64,000 nt of DNA from Phycisphaerales bacterium (GCA_030149165.1 JASBRY010000002.1:1-64000), one strand, 5' to 3'; shown: positions 11,228-20,854, counted from the stretch's first letter. Notes: generated by a model from the letters alone, not told the origin. Numbers and translations are program-made.

Positions 11228-13183
11228 GTGCCGCGTCTCAGACTCTTTCATCTCACGATTTCGACAACAGTTGCGGGCGCCGCCCTGGCAGCGACCACCC
11301 TATCATCCTGTCCTGCAATCACTTATGCCGCCGAAACTTTTGTGAGCCAACCAGACTCGACAGCTGTCCAGATTGAACCAACTCGAGATGGACAGGGATA
11401 TCTCGTGACCGGGATTCGTTTGGGATATGGGATCGAACACCCCGACGCTCCAAATCTGGAGTCTCTGCTCCAAATCCAGGTTCCCCTCACACTGACTGAG
11501 GATGGCTACATCGGCGCTGTTGAGGGGGCTGGTGTCGAAACGGTCACGATTGGATTGATCGGCTCTAAGGGGCCTGAGACACTCTACGGCAGCGCTCTTG
11601 CAACGATCATCCAAGCGGTGCGCGATGAGATGGAATCCCAGTACGGATTTCTTGGGCATCTCGTGACTCCATCCCCAGATGAGATCGCGTTCCAAACCAC
11701 GCAGGAAGATCTTCGTGGTCCCGGAGAGCTTCCACTGACCATTCTGATCTGGCCTGCATCTGTTGGCGAGGTCCGCACAGTCGCGCTCGGAGAACGCATC
11801 GCAGAGCGTGAGGCCGACGACGACGAGTCCAACATCAATCATCCAGCGCACAAACGCCAACGCATCCGGCTTGATATTGGAGAGGGCGACCTCCTGGCCA
11901 AACGCACAGTCGATGACGAGATCCACAAGCTTAATAGACACCCCGGCCGGAGAGCGGATGTTTCCATCGCGCCGTCTGATGAACAAGGCAAAGTCGTTGT
12001 CGATTACTTGATCTCGGAACCCAAGCAATGGACCGCGTATGCGAGCATTTCCAATACAGGTACTCGCAGTACCAATGAATGGCAAGAACGTTTCGGGTTT
12101 GTGCATCGCCAACTCACTGGACAGGATGATATTTTCCAACTGGACTACATCACCGCCGCATTCGACTCATCACACGCGATCCTTAGCTCGTATTCATTCG
12201 ATCTGGGTCCAGACTTCCGCGCCAAGATTCACGGGCGATGGAATCAGTACACCGCATCCGATGTTGGCCTGGGATTCGAGAGCTTCAAGGGTGAGGGGTA
12301 TGAATACGGCGCCGAGATCTCGACCAACATCTGGCAAGATGGTCCACGCTTCCTCGACCTCTTTGGAGGTATCCGTTTCGAGAACATCGATGTCGACAAT
12401 CGTGTGCTGATGATCTCTGGGAATGAGAACTTCTTGCTTCCGTTTGCTGGACTGCGCTATCAGAAATCAACGCCGCTCCATACTTCGTACGGGGAAATCC
12501 GGTTCGAGACCAACCTTGCACGAGCGGCTGGAACGAGCGAGAACATGATCGGTGCACTCGGCCGTCCCCTCGCAGAAAATGAGTTCTCAACACTGAGCGG
12601 ACAGTTAACACACTCTTTCTTCCTTGAACCAATTTTCGATCCAGAGGGATTCCGAGGCGATCGAGGCATTGATGACATGACACTGGCGCATGAGCTGGTC
12701 CTGTCTGTGCGCGGTCAGAGCAGTTTGGGGTCTCGATTGGTCCCCAACTTCCAGACCGTCGCCGGCGGTGCATCGAGTGTTCGTGGATACAAAGAATCGG
12801 TCGCGGTAGGGGACAACGCGATTATCGGAACCATCGAATACCGATTTCATCTCGGCAAGGCGACTCCGGTCACGACCGAAACGACAAATTTGTTCGGTTC
12901 TTCCTTCAGAAACGCAAGAACTCGACCTTATGGGGCCGCAGATTGGGATCTAATCTTCTCGGGATTCGTAGATATAGGACGGGTAACCGTACAGGACGCC
13001 CTCTTCTTTGAAAATGATGAGACTCTGGTTGGCGTAGGTGTCGGAATCGAGGCACAGTTAAAGCGAAATCTCACGCTCCGTTTGAACTACGGGATGGCGC
13101 TCACCAGAATCGGTAGTGGGTTGACCACTGCCACAGATGTTGGGGACTCGAGGTTGCATTTCAGCGCAACCGTAGCTTTCTGA
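11228..13183 (+). CDS. TpsB outer-membrane transporter of two-partner secretion (ShlB/FhaC/HecB family)
   Basis: 651 residues. A signal peptide (FHLTISTTVAGAALAATTL, ending near AITYAAE) is followed by an N-terminal region of about 190 residues whose first part I cannot assign, then a POTRA-like unit (LLAKRTVDDEIHKLNRHPGR ... VVVDYLISEP) and a 16-strand-type barrel beginning TAYASISNTGTRSTNEW. The family motif VRGY is present in SSVRGYKESVAVGDNAI, and the protein ends in Phe, as outer-membrane barrels do. It should form the pore exporting the TpsA product encoded 25 bp downstream. GTG 11228 is preferred because GGAG lies 6 bp upstream and the signal peptide starts cleanly with MPRLRLF; ATG 11216 is the alternative. 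Confidence 0.85.
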   Translation: MPRLRLFHLTISTTVAGAALAATTLSSCPAITYAAETFVSQPDSTAVQIEPTRDGQGYLVTGIRLGYGIEHPDAPNLESLLQIQVPLTLTEDGYIGAVEGAGVETVTIGLIGSKGPETLYGSALATIIQAVRDEMESQYGFLGHLVTPSPDEIAFQTTQEDLRGPGELPLTILIWPASVGEVRTVALGERIAEREADDDESNINHPAHKRQRIRLDIGEGDLLAKRTVDDEIHKLNRHPGRRADVSIAPSDEQGKVVVDYLISEPKQWTAYASISNTGTRSTNEWQERFGFVHRQLTGQDDIFQLDYITAAFDSSHAILSSYSFDLGPDFRAKIHGRWNQYTASDVGLGFESFKGEGYEYGAEISTNIWQDGPRFLDLFGGIRFENIDVDNRVLMISGNENFLLPFAGLRYQKSTPLHTSYGEIRFETNLARAAGTSENMIGALGRPLAENEFSTLSGQLTHSFFLEPIFDPEGFRGDRGIDDMTLAHELVLSVRGQSSLGSRLVPNFQTVAGGASSVRGYKESVAVGDNAIIGTIEYRFHLGKATPVTTETTNLFGSSFRNARTRPYGAADWDLIFSGFVDIGRVTVQDALFFENDETLVGVGVGIEAQLKRNLTLRLNYGMALTRIGSGLTTATDVGDSRLHFSATVAF

Positions 13184-13208
13184 CATTCACCTATTGGAGG
13201 AACTTCCA

Positions 13209-15821
13209 ATGACATCCAAAGACATGAACTTCCCTCGCGGGCGACTCAGCACCGCGCTTATGGCCTTTGCCGGCTTGACCTTGGGGCTTGCTACACCGCT
13301 TGCCTTTGCCAATCCGCATGAGGATGATGCCACGATTGTTGCTGGTACAGCAATTTTCGATGCCAACGGCAATCTCTTGACCATCACTACTAGTGATATG
13401 TCCATCATTGATTGGCTCTCCTTCAACATTGGTGTTGGTGAGACTGTCCAGTTCATCATGCCCAACGCACAGTCACGCGTGCTCAATCGCATCAGCGGAG
13501 CTACACCTTCAGAGATCAACGGGACACTGACTGCGAACGGCCAAGTGTTCTTGGTCAATCCATCAGGGATCGTCTTCGGTGAGAACGCCGTGGTGAATGC
13601 GGGCAGTTTGTACGCCGCAGCTGGGAATATCTCCAATGCGGACTTTGCGTCTGAAACCTATAGATTCACAGATCTCTCAGGATCCGTCATCAATCGTGGA
13701 CACCTGCAAGGCAATGTCATCGCGATGCTTGGTGGCCAAGTCGCGAACATTGGCACTATTTCAGCCCCAGAAGGCACAGTAATCATGGCGGCTGGTGAGC
13801 AGGTCCTCATCGGCACACATCTCGGGAGTCGATTTGTTGAGATCGAGGTCCCACTCAATGCCTCCGATGTGATCCCATCCGTAAGCTCCGCTCCCCGGCT
13901 CGCGGCTGGAGATGTCTACTCCATCGCGGCTTGGAATACAGGGACCATCGAAGCGGACCATGTATTCATGAAAGCTGAGGGCGGCGATGTCTTGGTATCC
14001 GGAAACATCGATGCGACTGCGGCTGATAACAGCGGTTTCCTCACAGTAAGCGGCGACAACATCATTGTCGAACAGAACGCTGAAAGTAGAGGAACACCAA
14101 TCACTGCGGGTTCAGTTAGAATGATTGCTGGACCAAGTGGCGTGATCGATCTGGGCGCGAACATCCACTCCACAGGAGCTGGTATCGCATTCATTGGTGA
14201 TGTCAGACTCTCAGATAGCGTCGCACTCAATAGCACAGGAACATTCAGCGACACATACTTCAACGGGGATGTCTATTCAGAAGCTGGCGAGTTCAACACA
14301 CTCAGCATCTTTGCAAGCAGCGGCGACGCGTATTTCGGTGGCACGATCGGTGTTGACCCAACAAGTGATCAACGACTCGGATTCCTCGTTGTCGATACTC
14401 GTTTGACCTCATACCTTGACAATGTCTCTACACGCGACGGCATGACGCTCATGGGATACACAGAGATCCGAGGCCCAAGCGTGACATTCCATACCGGCAC
14501 CGGAACGACACTTTTCGGCGGACACCTGTTCTCCTATGTCCGTGGCGGATCAGATGTCGCATTCATGTACGACGGCGAAGTCTGGACTGGAGACGGCGAA
14601 GGAAGAACCCCGTTCAAGTTCCAAGGCAACATCGGGACCGGTCTGCCGTTCCATGGCGTTCCGAATCAAGGACCATTCCGCACCGTTCGATTCGGAGATG
14701 ATCTCGCTGGACCATCACAAGTCGCGGCGGCATTCTTGTTCTCGAATGCTGCGACAGAAGGTCTTGGGCTCATGGATGCGAGTGCGATTGATCTCTCCAG
14801 CCGATTCTTCATCTCCGCAACCGATGGTATCTATGCCGGTCGCGGACAGAAGATCACCTCATTCGGGTCCATCCAGTTCGCGGCAAAGAGCTTGGGTTCG
14901 ACAACGATCCAGCTCAGCGATGTGAACGCATTGGGTGACATCCGCATTCTTTCACAAGGGCGAACAGGTAATGACATCACGCTGCTCGGTCACCTCGGCG
15001 GTTTGATCCACGGTACCGGAAATGAGGGTGACCGATCGGGTACTGGATATGACGAACAAGCCGCGGAACTGATCGCTTCTGGTACCATCCTCCTTGACGG
15101 CACCATTGTCACAGACGCTGGAGGAGCAATGATCGGCGCTGAGGATGTGATCCTCGCGAACAACGCAGGAAGCGGGACCACCCTTGGTCTTGCGATCGAG
15201 ACCTTCCCTGGAGGCGTCTCGCTCGCAAACTTCATGGGAACGCTCCCAGCGACCAGCGGACAGGTCTACGCGTATGACCTGACCTTGGGACCATTGCTTG
15301 GGATGAATCCTCCAACCACACAAGCGAACCTTGGTTCCGCTTTGGCTGATGATGACCAGATCCGTTTGCGTGACGATGAGCCGTACCTCGCTCAGCGTCA
15401 GGTGCTGATCGAACTCGGACTCGCGCCGACCTATGTGTCAGGAAGCACGGTCCGTGAGGGCGCACTGACTGGTGCTGAGCGATACACCGTCGCTCCGGAT
15501 CAATCCCCGATGCTGATCATGGATCGCTTGTCCCAACGCAGTGTTGAGCGTTTGACCTCAGCGTACATCTCCTTGTTCGGCGAACTCGATGAGGAATCAG
15601 GTGCACGACCTGGTATCAGTCGAGTTGCAGAACGATTGAACAGCGATGATCAGGATGAAGTCGAGATCGCAATGTCACAGATCGGTGTTGTTCTCGATCG
15701 GATCGCGCTCCTTGAACTGACCCCACTTGAGGTAGAACGAGCACAGACTCAACTCTTGGATATGATCCGTCCAAACTCAATGGATGCATCCAAGTTTCGC
15801 TCTCAATGGGCAAAGAACTGA
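13209..15821 (+). CDS. TpsA-type exoprotein with filamentous haemagglutinin N-terminal (TPS) domain
   Basis: 870 residues. A signal peptide (LSTALMAFAGLTLGLATPLAFA) precedes a TPS secretion domain recognised by SFNIGVGETVQFIMP, RVLNRISG, the NPSGIVFGENA motif and the following GSLYAAAGNIS. The long middle (residues about 160-720) is rich in Gly, Ser, Asn and short beta strands, as expected of a right-handed beta-helix. The last 100 residues are charged and helical (VAERLNSDDQDEVEIAMSQI), unusual for a beta-helix tip. It should be threaded through the TpsB pore to the surface or medium; adhesive, toxic or structural role unknown. ATG 13209 has GGAGGA 6 bp upstream. A TTG at 13194 would only lengthen the n-region. 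Confidence 0.85.
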   Translation: MTSKDMNFPRGRLSTALMAFAGLTLGLATPLAFANPHEDDATIVAGTAIFDANGNLLTITTSDMSIIDWLSFNIGVGETVQFIMPNAQSRVLNRISGATPSEINGTLTANGQVFLVNPSGIVFGENAVVNAGSLYAAAGNISNADFASETYRFTDLSGSVINRGHLQGNVIAMLGGQVANIGTISAPEGTVIMAAGEQVLIGTHLGSRFVEIEVPLNASDVIPSVSSAPRLAAGDVYSIAAWNTGTIEADHVFMKAEGGDVLVSGNIDATAADNSGFLTVSGDNIIVEQNAESRGTPITAGSVRMIAGPSGVIDLGANIHSTGAGIAFIGDVRLSDSVALNSTGTFSDTYFNGDVYSEAGEFNTLSIFASSGDAYFGGTIGVDPTSDQRLGFLVVDTRLTSYLDNVSTRDGMTLMGYTEIRGPSVTFHTGTGTTLFGGHLFSYVRGGSDVAFMYDGEVWTGDGEGRTPFKFQGNIGTGLPFHGVPNQGPFRTVRFGDDLAGPSQVAAAFLFSNAATEGLGLMDASAIDLSSRFFISATDGIYAGRGQKITSFGSIQFAAKSLGSTTIQLSDVNALGDIRILSQGRTGNDITLLGHLGGLIHGTGNEGDRSGTGYDEQAAELIASGTILLDGTIVTDAGGAMIGAEDVILANNAGSGTTLGLAIETFPGGVSLANFMGTLPATSGQVYAYDLTLGPLLGMNPPTTQANLGSALADDDQIRLRDDEPYLAQRQVLIELGLAPTYVSGSTVREGALTGAERYTVAPDQSPMLIMDRLSQRSVERLTSAYISLFGELDEESGARPGISRVAERLNSDDQDEVEIAMSQIGVVLDRIALLELTPLEVERAQTQLLDMIRPNSMDASKFRSQWAKN

Positions 15822-15850
15822 GCGGATGTTCCGAGCTGAAGCAGGTGATC

Positions 15851-16570
15851 ATGCCGATCGTTGATGTTGCTCTGCTCCCAGAGCATGCGCCCAAAGTACA
15901 GGTTGAGTCTCACACACTCATTGTGGTCGATGTCCTCCGCGCGACGACCACAATCGCCGCGGCGCTTCATTCTGGAGCACGAACGATTCTCCCAGTCCGT
16001 GATGTTGATCACGCGAGACACATCGCGAGCGCTCTACAAAACTCCTTCCTCTGCGGCGAGCGTGATGGGCTCCCCCCAGCAGGGTTCAAACTGGGAAACT
16101 CTCCGTTTGAGTACACCAGCGAGGTTGTCAAGGGGCAGGATCTGATCTTGACAACCACCAACGGAACGCGTGCACTCACCATGCTCGATCGAGCACGATC
16201 AGTGCTCTTGGGATCGATTGTCAATCGCCGTGCGATATGCGACCACGCAAAGGGAGCAGACACAACCATCATCTGCGCCGGAACACATCAGCAGGTATCA
16301 GCAGATGATTGCTATGCCGCAGGACTGATGGTTGATCGGCTCGTCCAACTCGGTGCCCAACCAACAGAATCTGCTCAGTTGATTGCCGATGCGACCCATC
16401 ACGCGATCGATCAACATGGCACGATCCATGGGGCACTCAGAGCAACTGTCCACGGCGAGCGCCTCATCGAGCTGGGTATGGATCGGGACATCGAGTACGC
16501 ATCGCGAGTGGATCTGCTCGATGTGGTTCCGGTGTACGATGTCCCGAGTCATCGGATCACAGCGGGCTAG
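15851..16570 (+). CDS. comB: ComB-type 2-phosphosulfolactate phosphatase
   Basis: 239 residues, the usual family size. Family motifs: VVDVLRATTTI near residue 25, CGERDGLPPAGFKLGNSP near 75, LTTTNGTRAL near 100 and a C-terminal YASRVDLLDVVPVY. ComB removes phosphate from 2-phosphosulfolactate in coenzyme M biosynthesis in methanogens. Bacteria often carry it without that pathway, so the physiological substrate here is uncertain. ATG 15851 has AGGTG 5 bp upstream; an earlier ATG at 15806 overlaps the TpsA gene. gpmA follows after 35 bp. Confidence 0.88.
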   Translation: MPIVDVALLPEHAPKVQVESHTLIVVDVLRATTTIAAALHSGARTILPVRDVDHARHIASALQNSFLCGERDGLPPAGFKLGNSPFEYTSEVVKGQDLILTTTNGTRALTMLDRARSVLLGSIVNRRAICDHAKGADTTIICAGTHQQVSADDCYAAGLMVDRLVQLGAQPTESAQLIADATHHAIDQHGTIHGALRATVHGERLIELGMDRDIEYASRVDLLDVVPVYDVPSHRITAG

Positions 16571-16605
16571 AATGAGGTCCAGAGACCTTAAACAAGGAGC
16601 CGCTT

Positions 16606-17352
16606 GTGTACACACTCGTCCTCATCCGTCACGGCCAGAGCACATGGAATAAAGAGAACCGCTTCACCGGCTGGAAAGATGTCCCGCTCAGTGAGCAAGG
16701 TCACGATGAAGCAACCGCAGCAGGCAAACTGCTCGCCGAGGAAGGGTTCACCTTTGATCTCGCGTACACCTCCGTGCTCAAACGAGCGATCGGCACGCTC
16801 TGGCATGTGCTCGAAGAGATGGACCTGATGTGGCTTCCAGTGACCAGAGCTTGGCAGCTCAACGAGCGTCACTACGGAGCGCTCCAGGGACTCAACAAGT
16901 CAGAAACGGCTGAGAAGCATGGTGAGGACCAGGTCAAGATCTGGCGCCGATCCTACGACACGCCACCACCCGCTCTTGAAAAATCCGATGAACGCTGGCC
17001 GGGACACGATCGTCGCTATGCCGGACTCGATCCCAAAGACATCCCAACCACCGAGTGTTTGAAAGATACTGTCGAGCGCGTGATCCCATACTGGGACAAC
17101 GAGATCGCTCCGAAGATCAAGGATGGCAAACGGCTCATCATCGCGGCGCACGGCAACTCCTTGCGAGCACTAGTGAAGTTTCTCGACGGAATCTCTGACG
17201 AAGAAATCGTCGGAGTCAATATCCCGACAGGCATGCCGTTGGTCTATGAGCTCGATGCGGACCTCAAACCGATCTCCAAGCGATACCTCGGTGATGCAGA
17301 AGCGGTCGAAGCCGCGATGGCAGCAGTTGCCGCACAAGGCAAGGCGAAGTAG
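16606..17352 (+). CDS. gpmA: 2,3-bisphosphoglycerate-dependent phosphoglycerate mutase
   Basis: 248 residues, the typical GpmA length. It interconverts 3- and 2-phosphoglycerate in glycolysis. The phosphohistidine motif is [10 protein letters not shown] at residues 6-15, followed by [15 protein letters not shown], then [14 protein letters not shown] and the second catalytic His in [13 protein letters not shown], ending with [14 protein letters not shown]. All key residues are intact. The start is GTG 16606 with AAGGAG 6 bp upstream. Its stop codon abuts the stop of the convergent M24 peptidase gene with no spacer. Confidence 0.96.
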   Translation: MYTLVLIRHGQSTWNKENRFTGWKDVPLSEQGHDEATAAGKLLAEEGFTFDLAYTSVLKRAIGTLWHVLEEMDLMWLPVTRAWQLNERHYGALQGLNKSETAEKHGEDQVKIWRRSYDTPPPALEKSDERWPGHDRRYAGLDPKDIPTTECLKDTVERVIPYWDNEIAPKIKDGKRLIIAAHGNSLRALVKFLDGISDEEIVGVNIPTGMPLVYELDADLKPISKRYLGDAEAVEAAMAAVAAQGKAK

Positions 17353-18519
17353 TTAGCTCCAGCTCAAACCTGTCTGCAGCGTATTGAAGTTCTCGATGCC
17401 GTCTTTCGTCACGGCAACCATGTCTTCGATGCGGATCCCTCCGATCGCTTTGCAATACAGTCCGGGCTCGATGGTCAGCACATCACCCTCGACCAGTTCT
17501 GGTCCACCCACATCGATCAGCGGGGGTTCGTGGACATCCAGTCCGATCCCGTGACCTGTGCCGTGAGGCATGGTGCAAGCGGTATCTGGAGAGCCCTCTT
17601 CAGGCAGTCCCATCGAATATCCATTCGCTTCGATGACCTTGATCGTCGCCGAGTGTACGGCGTCAGCGGTCACTCCCGCTCGCGTTGTGTTCTCAGCGGC
17701 TTGCTTCGCTTCGATGACCGTCGCATGCATCTTTGCGACCTCATCAGGGATATCGCCGTGGACGACGCAGCGTGTGCAATCGCCGTGATAGTGGGATGAC
17801 TTGATGTATGGGAACAGGTCGATGATGATCGGCTGTCCTGTAAACAGCTGGCCAGTCCCTCTATCGTGACAATCCGCACCGATCGATCCTCCCGCGACGA
17901 TGGAGCCGTGCGGGGTCGATCCGCCGTGCTTAAGGAACCAGATATCGATCAACTCGAACATCCGCTCTGAAGTCAGTGGGGCGCCGTCATGGATCAAACC
18001 ACCATTTGACTCTGCGTTAGATCGTGCGATCGTCTCACACGCCATCTGCATGCATCCCTCAGTGATCTTCTGTGCCTCGCGCAGATGCTGAAGTTCCACG
18101 GCATCCTTCGATCGCCGATCGAAAACTCCGAGATCTGGATCACACTCGATCGTGATACCCGCTTTCTGGATGTAGTGCGCGTAAATCGCTGGGAGTGTGC
18201 GATCGGTCGTGATGTGATCAATCCCTTTGACTCGCAGACACTCCGCAACCGACTGAGCTGTCTCGAGTTCACGATCGCCGATCTCCCAGTCCTTTGGTGC
18301 AAAGTCCTTCGGACACACGACTTCATCCGCATGCGCCTCTCTACGAGCTCGTTGCATTTCGATATCACGAATAATGAGCAGTCGCTGCTTCGGATCGCCG
18401 GGCAGTTCGATGAGTGCCGTCGGATCACCCACCGCGAAGCGGATGCGATGGTAGAGAGCAAGATTGGTCATCGGGCTTCCCGCGAAGACCACGGCATGTT
18501 TGCTGTTTGATCCTGACAT
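17353..18519 (-). CDS. M24 family metallopeptidase (Xaa-Pro aminopeptidase/dipeptidase type)
   Basis: 388 residues: an N-terminal creatinase-like domain (about 1-165) and a C-terminal pita-bread domain. Metal ligands can be read in order: Asp in IIIDLFPYIKS, Asp in HGDCTRCVV, His in MPHGTGHGIGLDVHE, Glu in TIEPGLY and Glu in IRIEDMV. Such enzymes release amino acids next to proline in the cytoplasm. Exact specificity (PepP or PepQ) is not decided by sequence. ATG 18519 is chosen because homology begins shortly after it and a longer form would overlap the divergent exonuclease gene. No strong Shine-Dalgarno sequence was seen. Confidence 0.9.
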   Translation of the reverse strand: MSGSNSKHAVVFAGSPMTNLALYHRIRFAVGDPTALIELPGDPKQRLLIIRDIEMQRARREAHADEVVCPKDFAPKDWEIGDRELETAQSVAECLRVKGIDHITTDRTLPAIYAHYIQKAGITIECDPDLGVFDRRSKDAVELQHLREAQKITEGCMQMACETIARSNAESNGGLIHDGAPLTSERMFELIDIWFLKHGGSTPHGSIVAGGSIGADCHDRGTGQLFTGQPIIIDLFPYIKSSHYHGDCTRCVVHGDIPDEVAKMHATVIEAKQAAENTTRAGVTADAVHSATIKVIEANGYSMGLPEEGSPDTACTMPHGTGHGIGLDVHEPPLIDVGGPELVEGDVLTIEPGLYCKAIGGIRIEDMVAVTKDGIENFNTLQTGLSWS

Positions 18520-18546
18520 ACGCAACCATAGACCTACAGTGTTCAC

Positions 18547-19314
18547 ATGAGAATCGCAACATGGAATGTGAACGGACTCAGAGCCGCACTGCGAAAGGGA
18601 CTCCCTGGCCATATCGACAGGATTCAACCCGATGTGCTGATGATGCAAGAGGTGCGAGCGCTCCCAGAGCAACTCCCATCAGATTGGCGAGATCCGGATG
18701 GATGGAACTGTCTTTGGCATCCTGCAGAGAAGAAGGGGTACTCCGGCACGGCAATCTGGTCGCGTCACGATCTCAAAGAAGAAAACAGAGGTCCGGGCGA
18801 AGACGATCCGGAAGGGCGAGTCATCGTGGGACGCGTGGGGAAGCTCCGTGTGGTTTCGGTCTATCTTCCATCCGGATCATCCGGAGAGCACCGACAAGCG
18901 GAGAAAGATCGCTGGTTGGGGTTCTTCCACCAGTGGATTGAACCGATGCTCAAATCCCAGATCCCGACTGTGCTCGGCGGAGATCTCAATATCGCACATA
19001 CCGAACGCGACATTTTCCACTGGAAGTCCAACCAGAACACCTCTGGATTCCTCCCTCACGAGCGAAAATGGATGGGCAATCTGATCGATATGGGATGGTC
19101 GGATGTCATCCGCGAAGCCCACGGCGATGTAGACGGCCCGTATAGCTGGTGGTCCAATCGTGGACAGGCACGCGCTAAGGATCGCGGCTGGCGGATCGAT
19201 TATCTCCTGATGAACCCTGCCGCGAGGAAACGGATGACAGCTTGTTCGATCGACCGTCAGAGCGGCATGGAAGTATCGGACCATGCGATGGTGATCGCCG
19301 ATGTGGATATTTAG
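18547..19314 (+). CDS. xth: Exodeoxyribonuclease III (AP endonuclease, Xth type)
   Basis: 255 residues, normal for Xth. It cuts at abasic sites and has 3'-5' exonuclease activity in base-excision repair. Catalytic motifs: MRIATWNVNGLRA (metal Asn), MMQEVRA (Glu), YLPSGSS, LGGDLNIAHTERD (Asp/Asn), GWRIDYLLMN and the C-terminal SDHAMVIADV (Asp-His). All are intact. ATG 18547 coincides with the family N-terminus. The gene is divergent from the M24 peptidase, with 27 bp between starts. Confidence 0.95.
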   Translation: MRIATWNVNGLRAALRKGLPGHIDRIQPDVLMMQEVRALPEQLPSDWRDPDGWNCLWHPAEKKGYSGTAIWSRHDLKEENRGPGEDDPEGRVIVGRVGKLRVVSVYLPSGSSGEHRQAEKDRWLGFFHQWIEPMLKSQIPTVLGGDLNIAHTERDIFHWKSNQNTSGFLPHERKWMGNLIDMGWSDVIREAHGDVDGPYSWWSNRGQARAKDRGWRIDYLLMNPAARKRMTACSIDRQSGMEVSDHAMVIADVDI

Positions 19315-19342
19315 GCTGTTATCTCACACGCGACAAGCAGAT

Positions 19343-19379
19343 GAGAATCTTGTTTTTTCAGCATTTTCCGGTGATTCTC
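19343..19379. repeat. Inverted repeat in the gap before the truncated secreted gene
   Basis: GAGAATC (19343-19349) and GATTCTC (19373-19379) are perfect 7-bp arms around a 23-base loop containing TTTTTT. It could be a weak terminator for the exonuclease gene or a trace of the rearrangement that removed the next gene's 5' end. Function not established. Confidence 0.3.
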
Positions 19380-19551
19380 GCTTGTGTAAACCTGTGGATC
19401 TGCTTTATAGTAAAGTCTGTGTTTTTCAGGCTTTGAGAGAGCCTCGTTCGGGGACGGCCTTGACCTGTACTTCGACACCGGCGCTGGTGGCGACAGCACG
19501 CTCGGCAGCGGTTCCGGTGATGGCGGATTTATCATCACTGGCCAGAACGGT

Positions 19552-20829
19552 TTGGAGTTCGATTCAGGTTTCGACGCTGATTACGTCTTCTCCGTCGATG
19601 CTTGGAACGACGACATGGACGATGGCACCACCCCGAATGTGCCTCGCGCGTTCTTCGGACCGATCGATATGGACATCAACGATCTTGGCTCACTCGCGGG
19701 ATACGGCGCTGCAAACGCAGGCTCGCTCTCGGGTGGCGTGATGATGGCCATCGATAACTCGAATATCCAGGGCGTCATCGGAACACAGTCAGAGTCAACC
19801 CCTGTTTCTCCAGATGCAAACTGGGCGTACGGATCGGAACTCGACAACTGCCGCGTCTACATTGACAAGCCAAACGCGAAGCTTTATGTATTCATCGGTG
19901 GCAACATCCAGAATAACTACAACAAGTTCAATATGTTCTTCGATGTTGCTCCGGGCGGACAAAATGTGCTCCTCGACACCAATGTTGATATCAGCTTCAA
20001 CGGCCTCAACGGCATGTCGAACATCACCTTCGATTCCGACTTTGAGCCTGACTACTGGATCAATGTCAACAATGGTGTAGACGGCGGCTCCGGCGACCTC
20101 AACAACTTCGCTGACTGTGCAACACTCCGCACCAACGGCGCAAACATTGATCCTGACTTTGGTGTGATCACGGATTACGGCGCGTACTTTGGTGGCGAAG
20201 TTGGAGCTACTCCTGTGATGGACTTCTCAGGTCCACTGGTTGACATCCAAGATGGTGCTCTCGGTGCCTTGTTCACCAACTACGCTCCACGCATCACCGC
20301 ACTCGATCCGTTCAGCCCAATCCCAGGTCTCGTGCAGATCTCGATCGACAACTCCAATGTCGCCGGTGTCACTGATACCACCGCAGACTCTGCTGCAGCA
20401 GCGGCTGTGAATACCGGTATCGAACTGTGTGTTGACCTAGATGAACTCGGATGGGACGGCAGCCAAGACCTCAAGATGGGTGGATGGATCGCGAACGATG
20501 GATTCTGGTTTATCTCCAATCAGGTTCTCGGCGGACTCCCTGACATGTCAGAAAATATTGGCAACCGTGACGCTGACGAAGACGGCACCAACGATCTGGA
20601 CTTCAACATGATCGCTGGGAATCAGTTCATCAACCTCACCAATCCTGATGTTGGAAACCCTTGCCCGGCTGACTTCACAGGCGAAGGCGATCTGAACTTC
20701 CTCGATGTCTCGGCATTCCTTGCAGCCTTTGGCAATATGGATCCATCCGCAGACTTCACGGGAGAAGGTCAGTTCAACTTCCTTGATGTCTCGGCATTCC
20801 TCGCGGCATTCGGTGAAGGCTGCCCATAA
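19552..20829 (+). CDS. Secreted protein with GC-type dockerin-like tail, 5' end missing
   Basis: About 425 residues from a TTG codon at 19552, but recognisable coding sequence in the same frame runs back to about 19429 (GDGLDLYFDTGAGGDSTLG) without any ATG, GTG or TTG after the stop at 19411. No signal peptide was found in any frame between the exonuclease gene and here. Two homologous beta-rich units are present: first unit LEFDSGFDADYVF to MMAIDNSNIQGV, second NITFDSDFEPDYW to VQISIDNSNVAGV. The second is preceded by about 40 residues (KLYVFIGGNIQNNYNKFNMF) that the first lacks. The C-terminus carries two LNFLDVSAFLAAF modules and ends in Cys-Pro. Probably a pseudogene or an assembly deletion; otherwise not exportable. 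Confidence 0.7.
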   Translation: MEFDSGFDADYVFSVDAWNDDMDDGTTPNVPRAFFGPIDMDINDLGSLAGYGAANAGSLSGGVMMAIDNSNIQGVIGTQSESTPVSPDANWAYGSELDNCRVYIDKPNAKLYVFIGGNIQNNYNKFNMFFDVAPGGQNVLLDTNVDISFNGLNGMSNITFDSDFEPDYWINVNNGVDGGSGDLNNFADCATLRTNGANIDPDFGVITDYGAYFGGEVGATPVMDFSGPLVDIQDGALGALFTNYAPRITALDPFSPIPGLVQISIDNSNVAGVTDTTADSAAAAAVNTGIELCVDLDELGWDGSQDLKMGGWIANDGFWFISNQVLGGLPDMSENIGNRDADEDGTNDLDFNMIAGNQFINLTNPDVGNPCPADFTGEGDLNFLDVSAFLAAFGNMDPSADFTGEGQFNFLDVSAFLAAFGEGCP

Positions 20830-20854
20830 TCGCTCCATAGCAAGTTGATTTTCG

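Noticed and set aside
11303-12139. Long open frame on the minus strand inside the TpsB gene
   Set aside because: It lies wholly antisense to a gene with signal peptide, POTRA-like and VRGY motifs, and its product has no family pattern.
19242-19436. Hydrophobic peptide (from ATG 19341) as a signal peptide for the truncated dockerin-tail gene via a frameshift at TTTTT
   Set aside because: Joining it would still leave out about 40 residues of the first beta unit, and the peptide has no cleavage motif; a single indel does not restore the gene.
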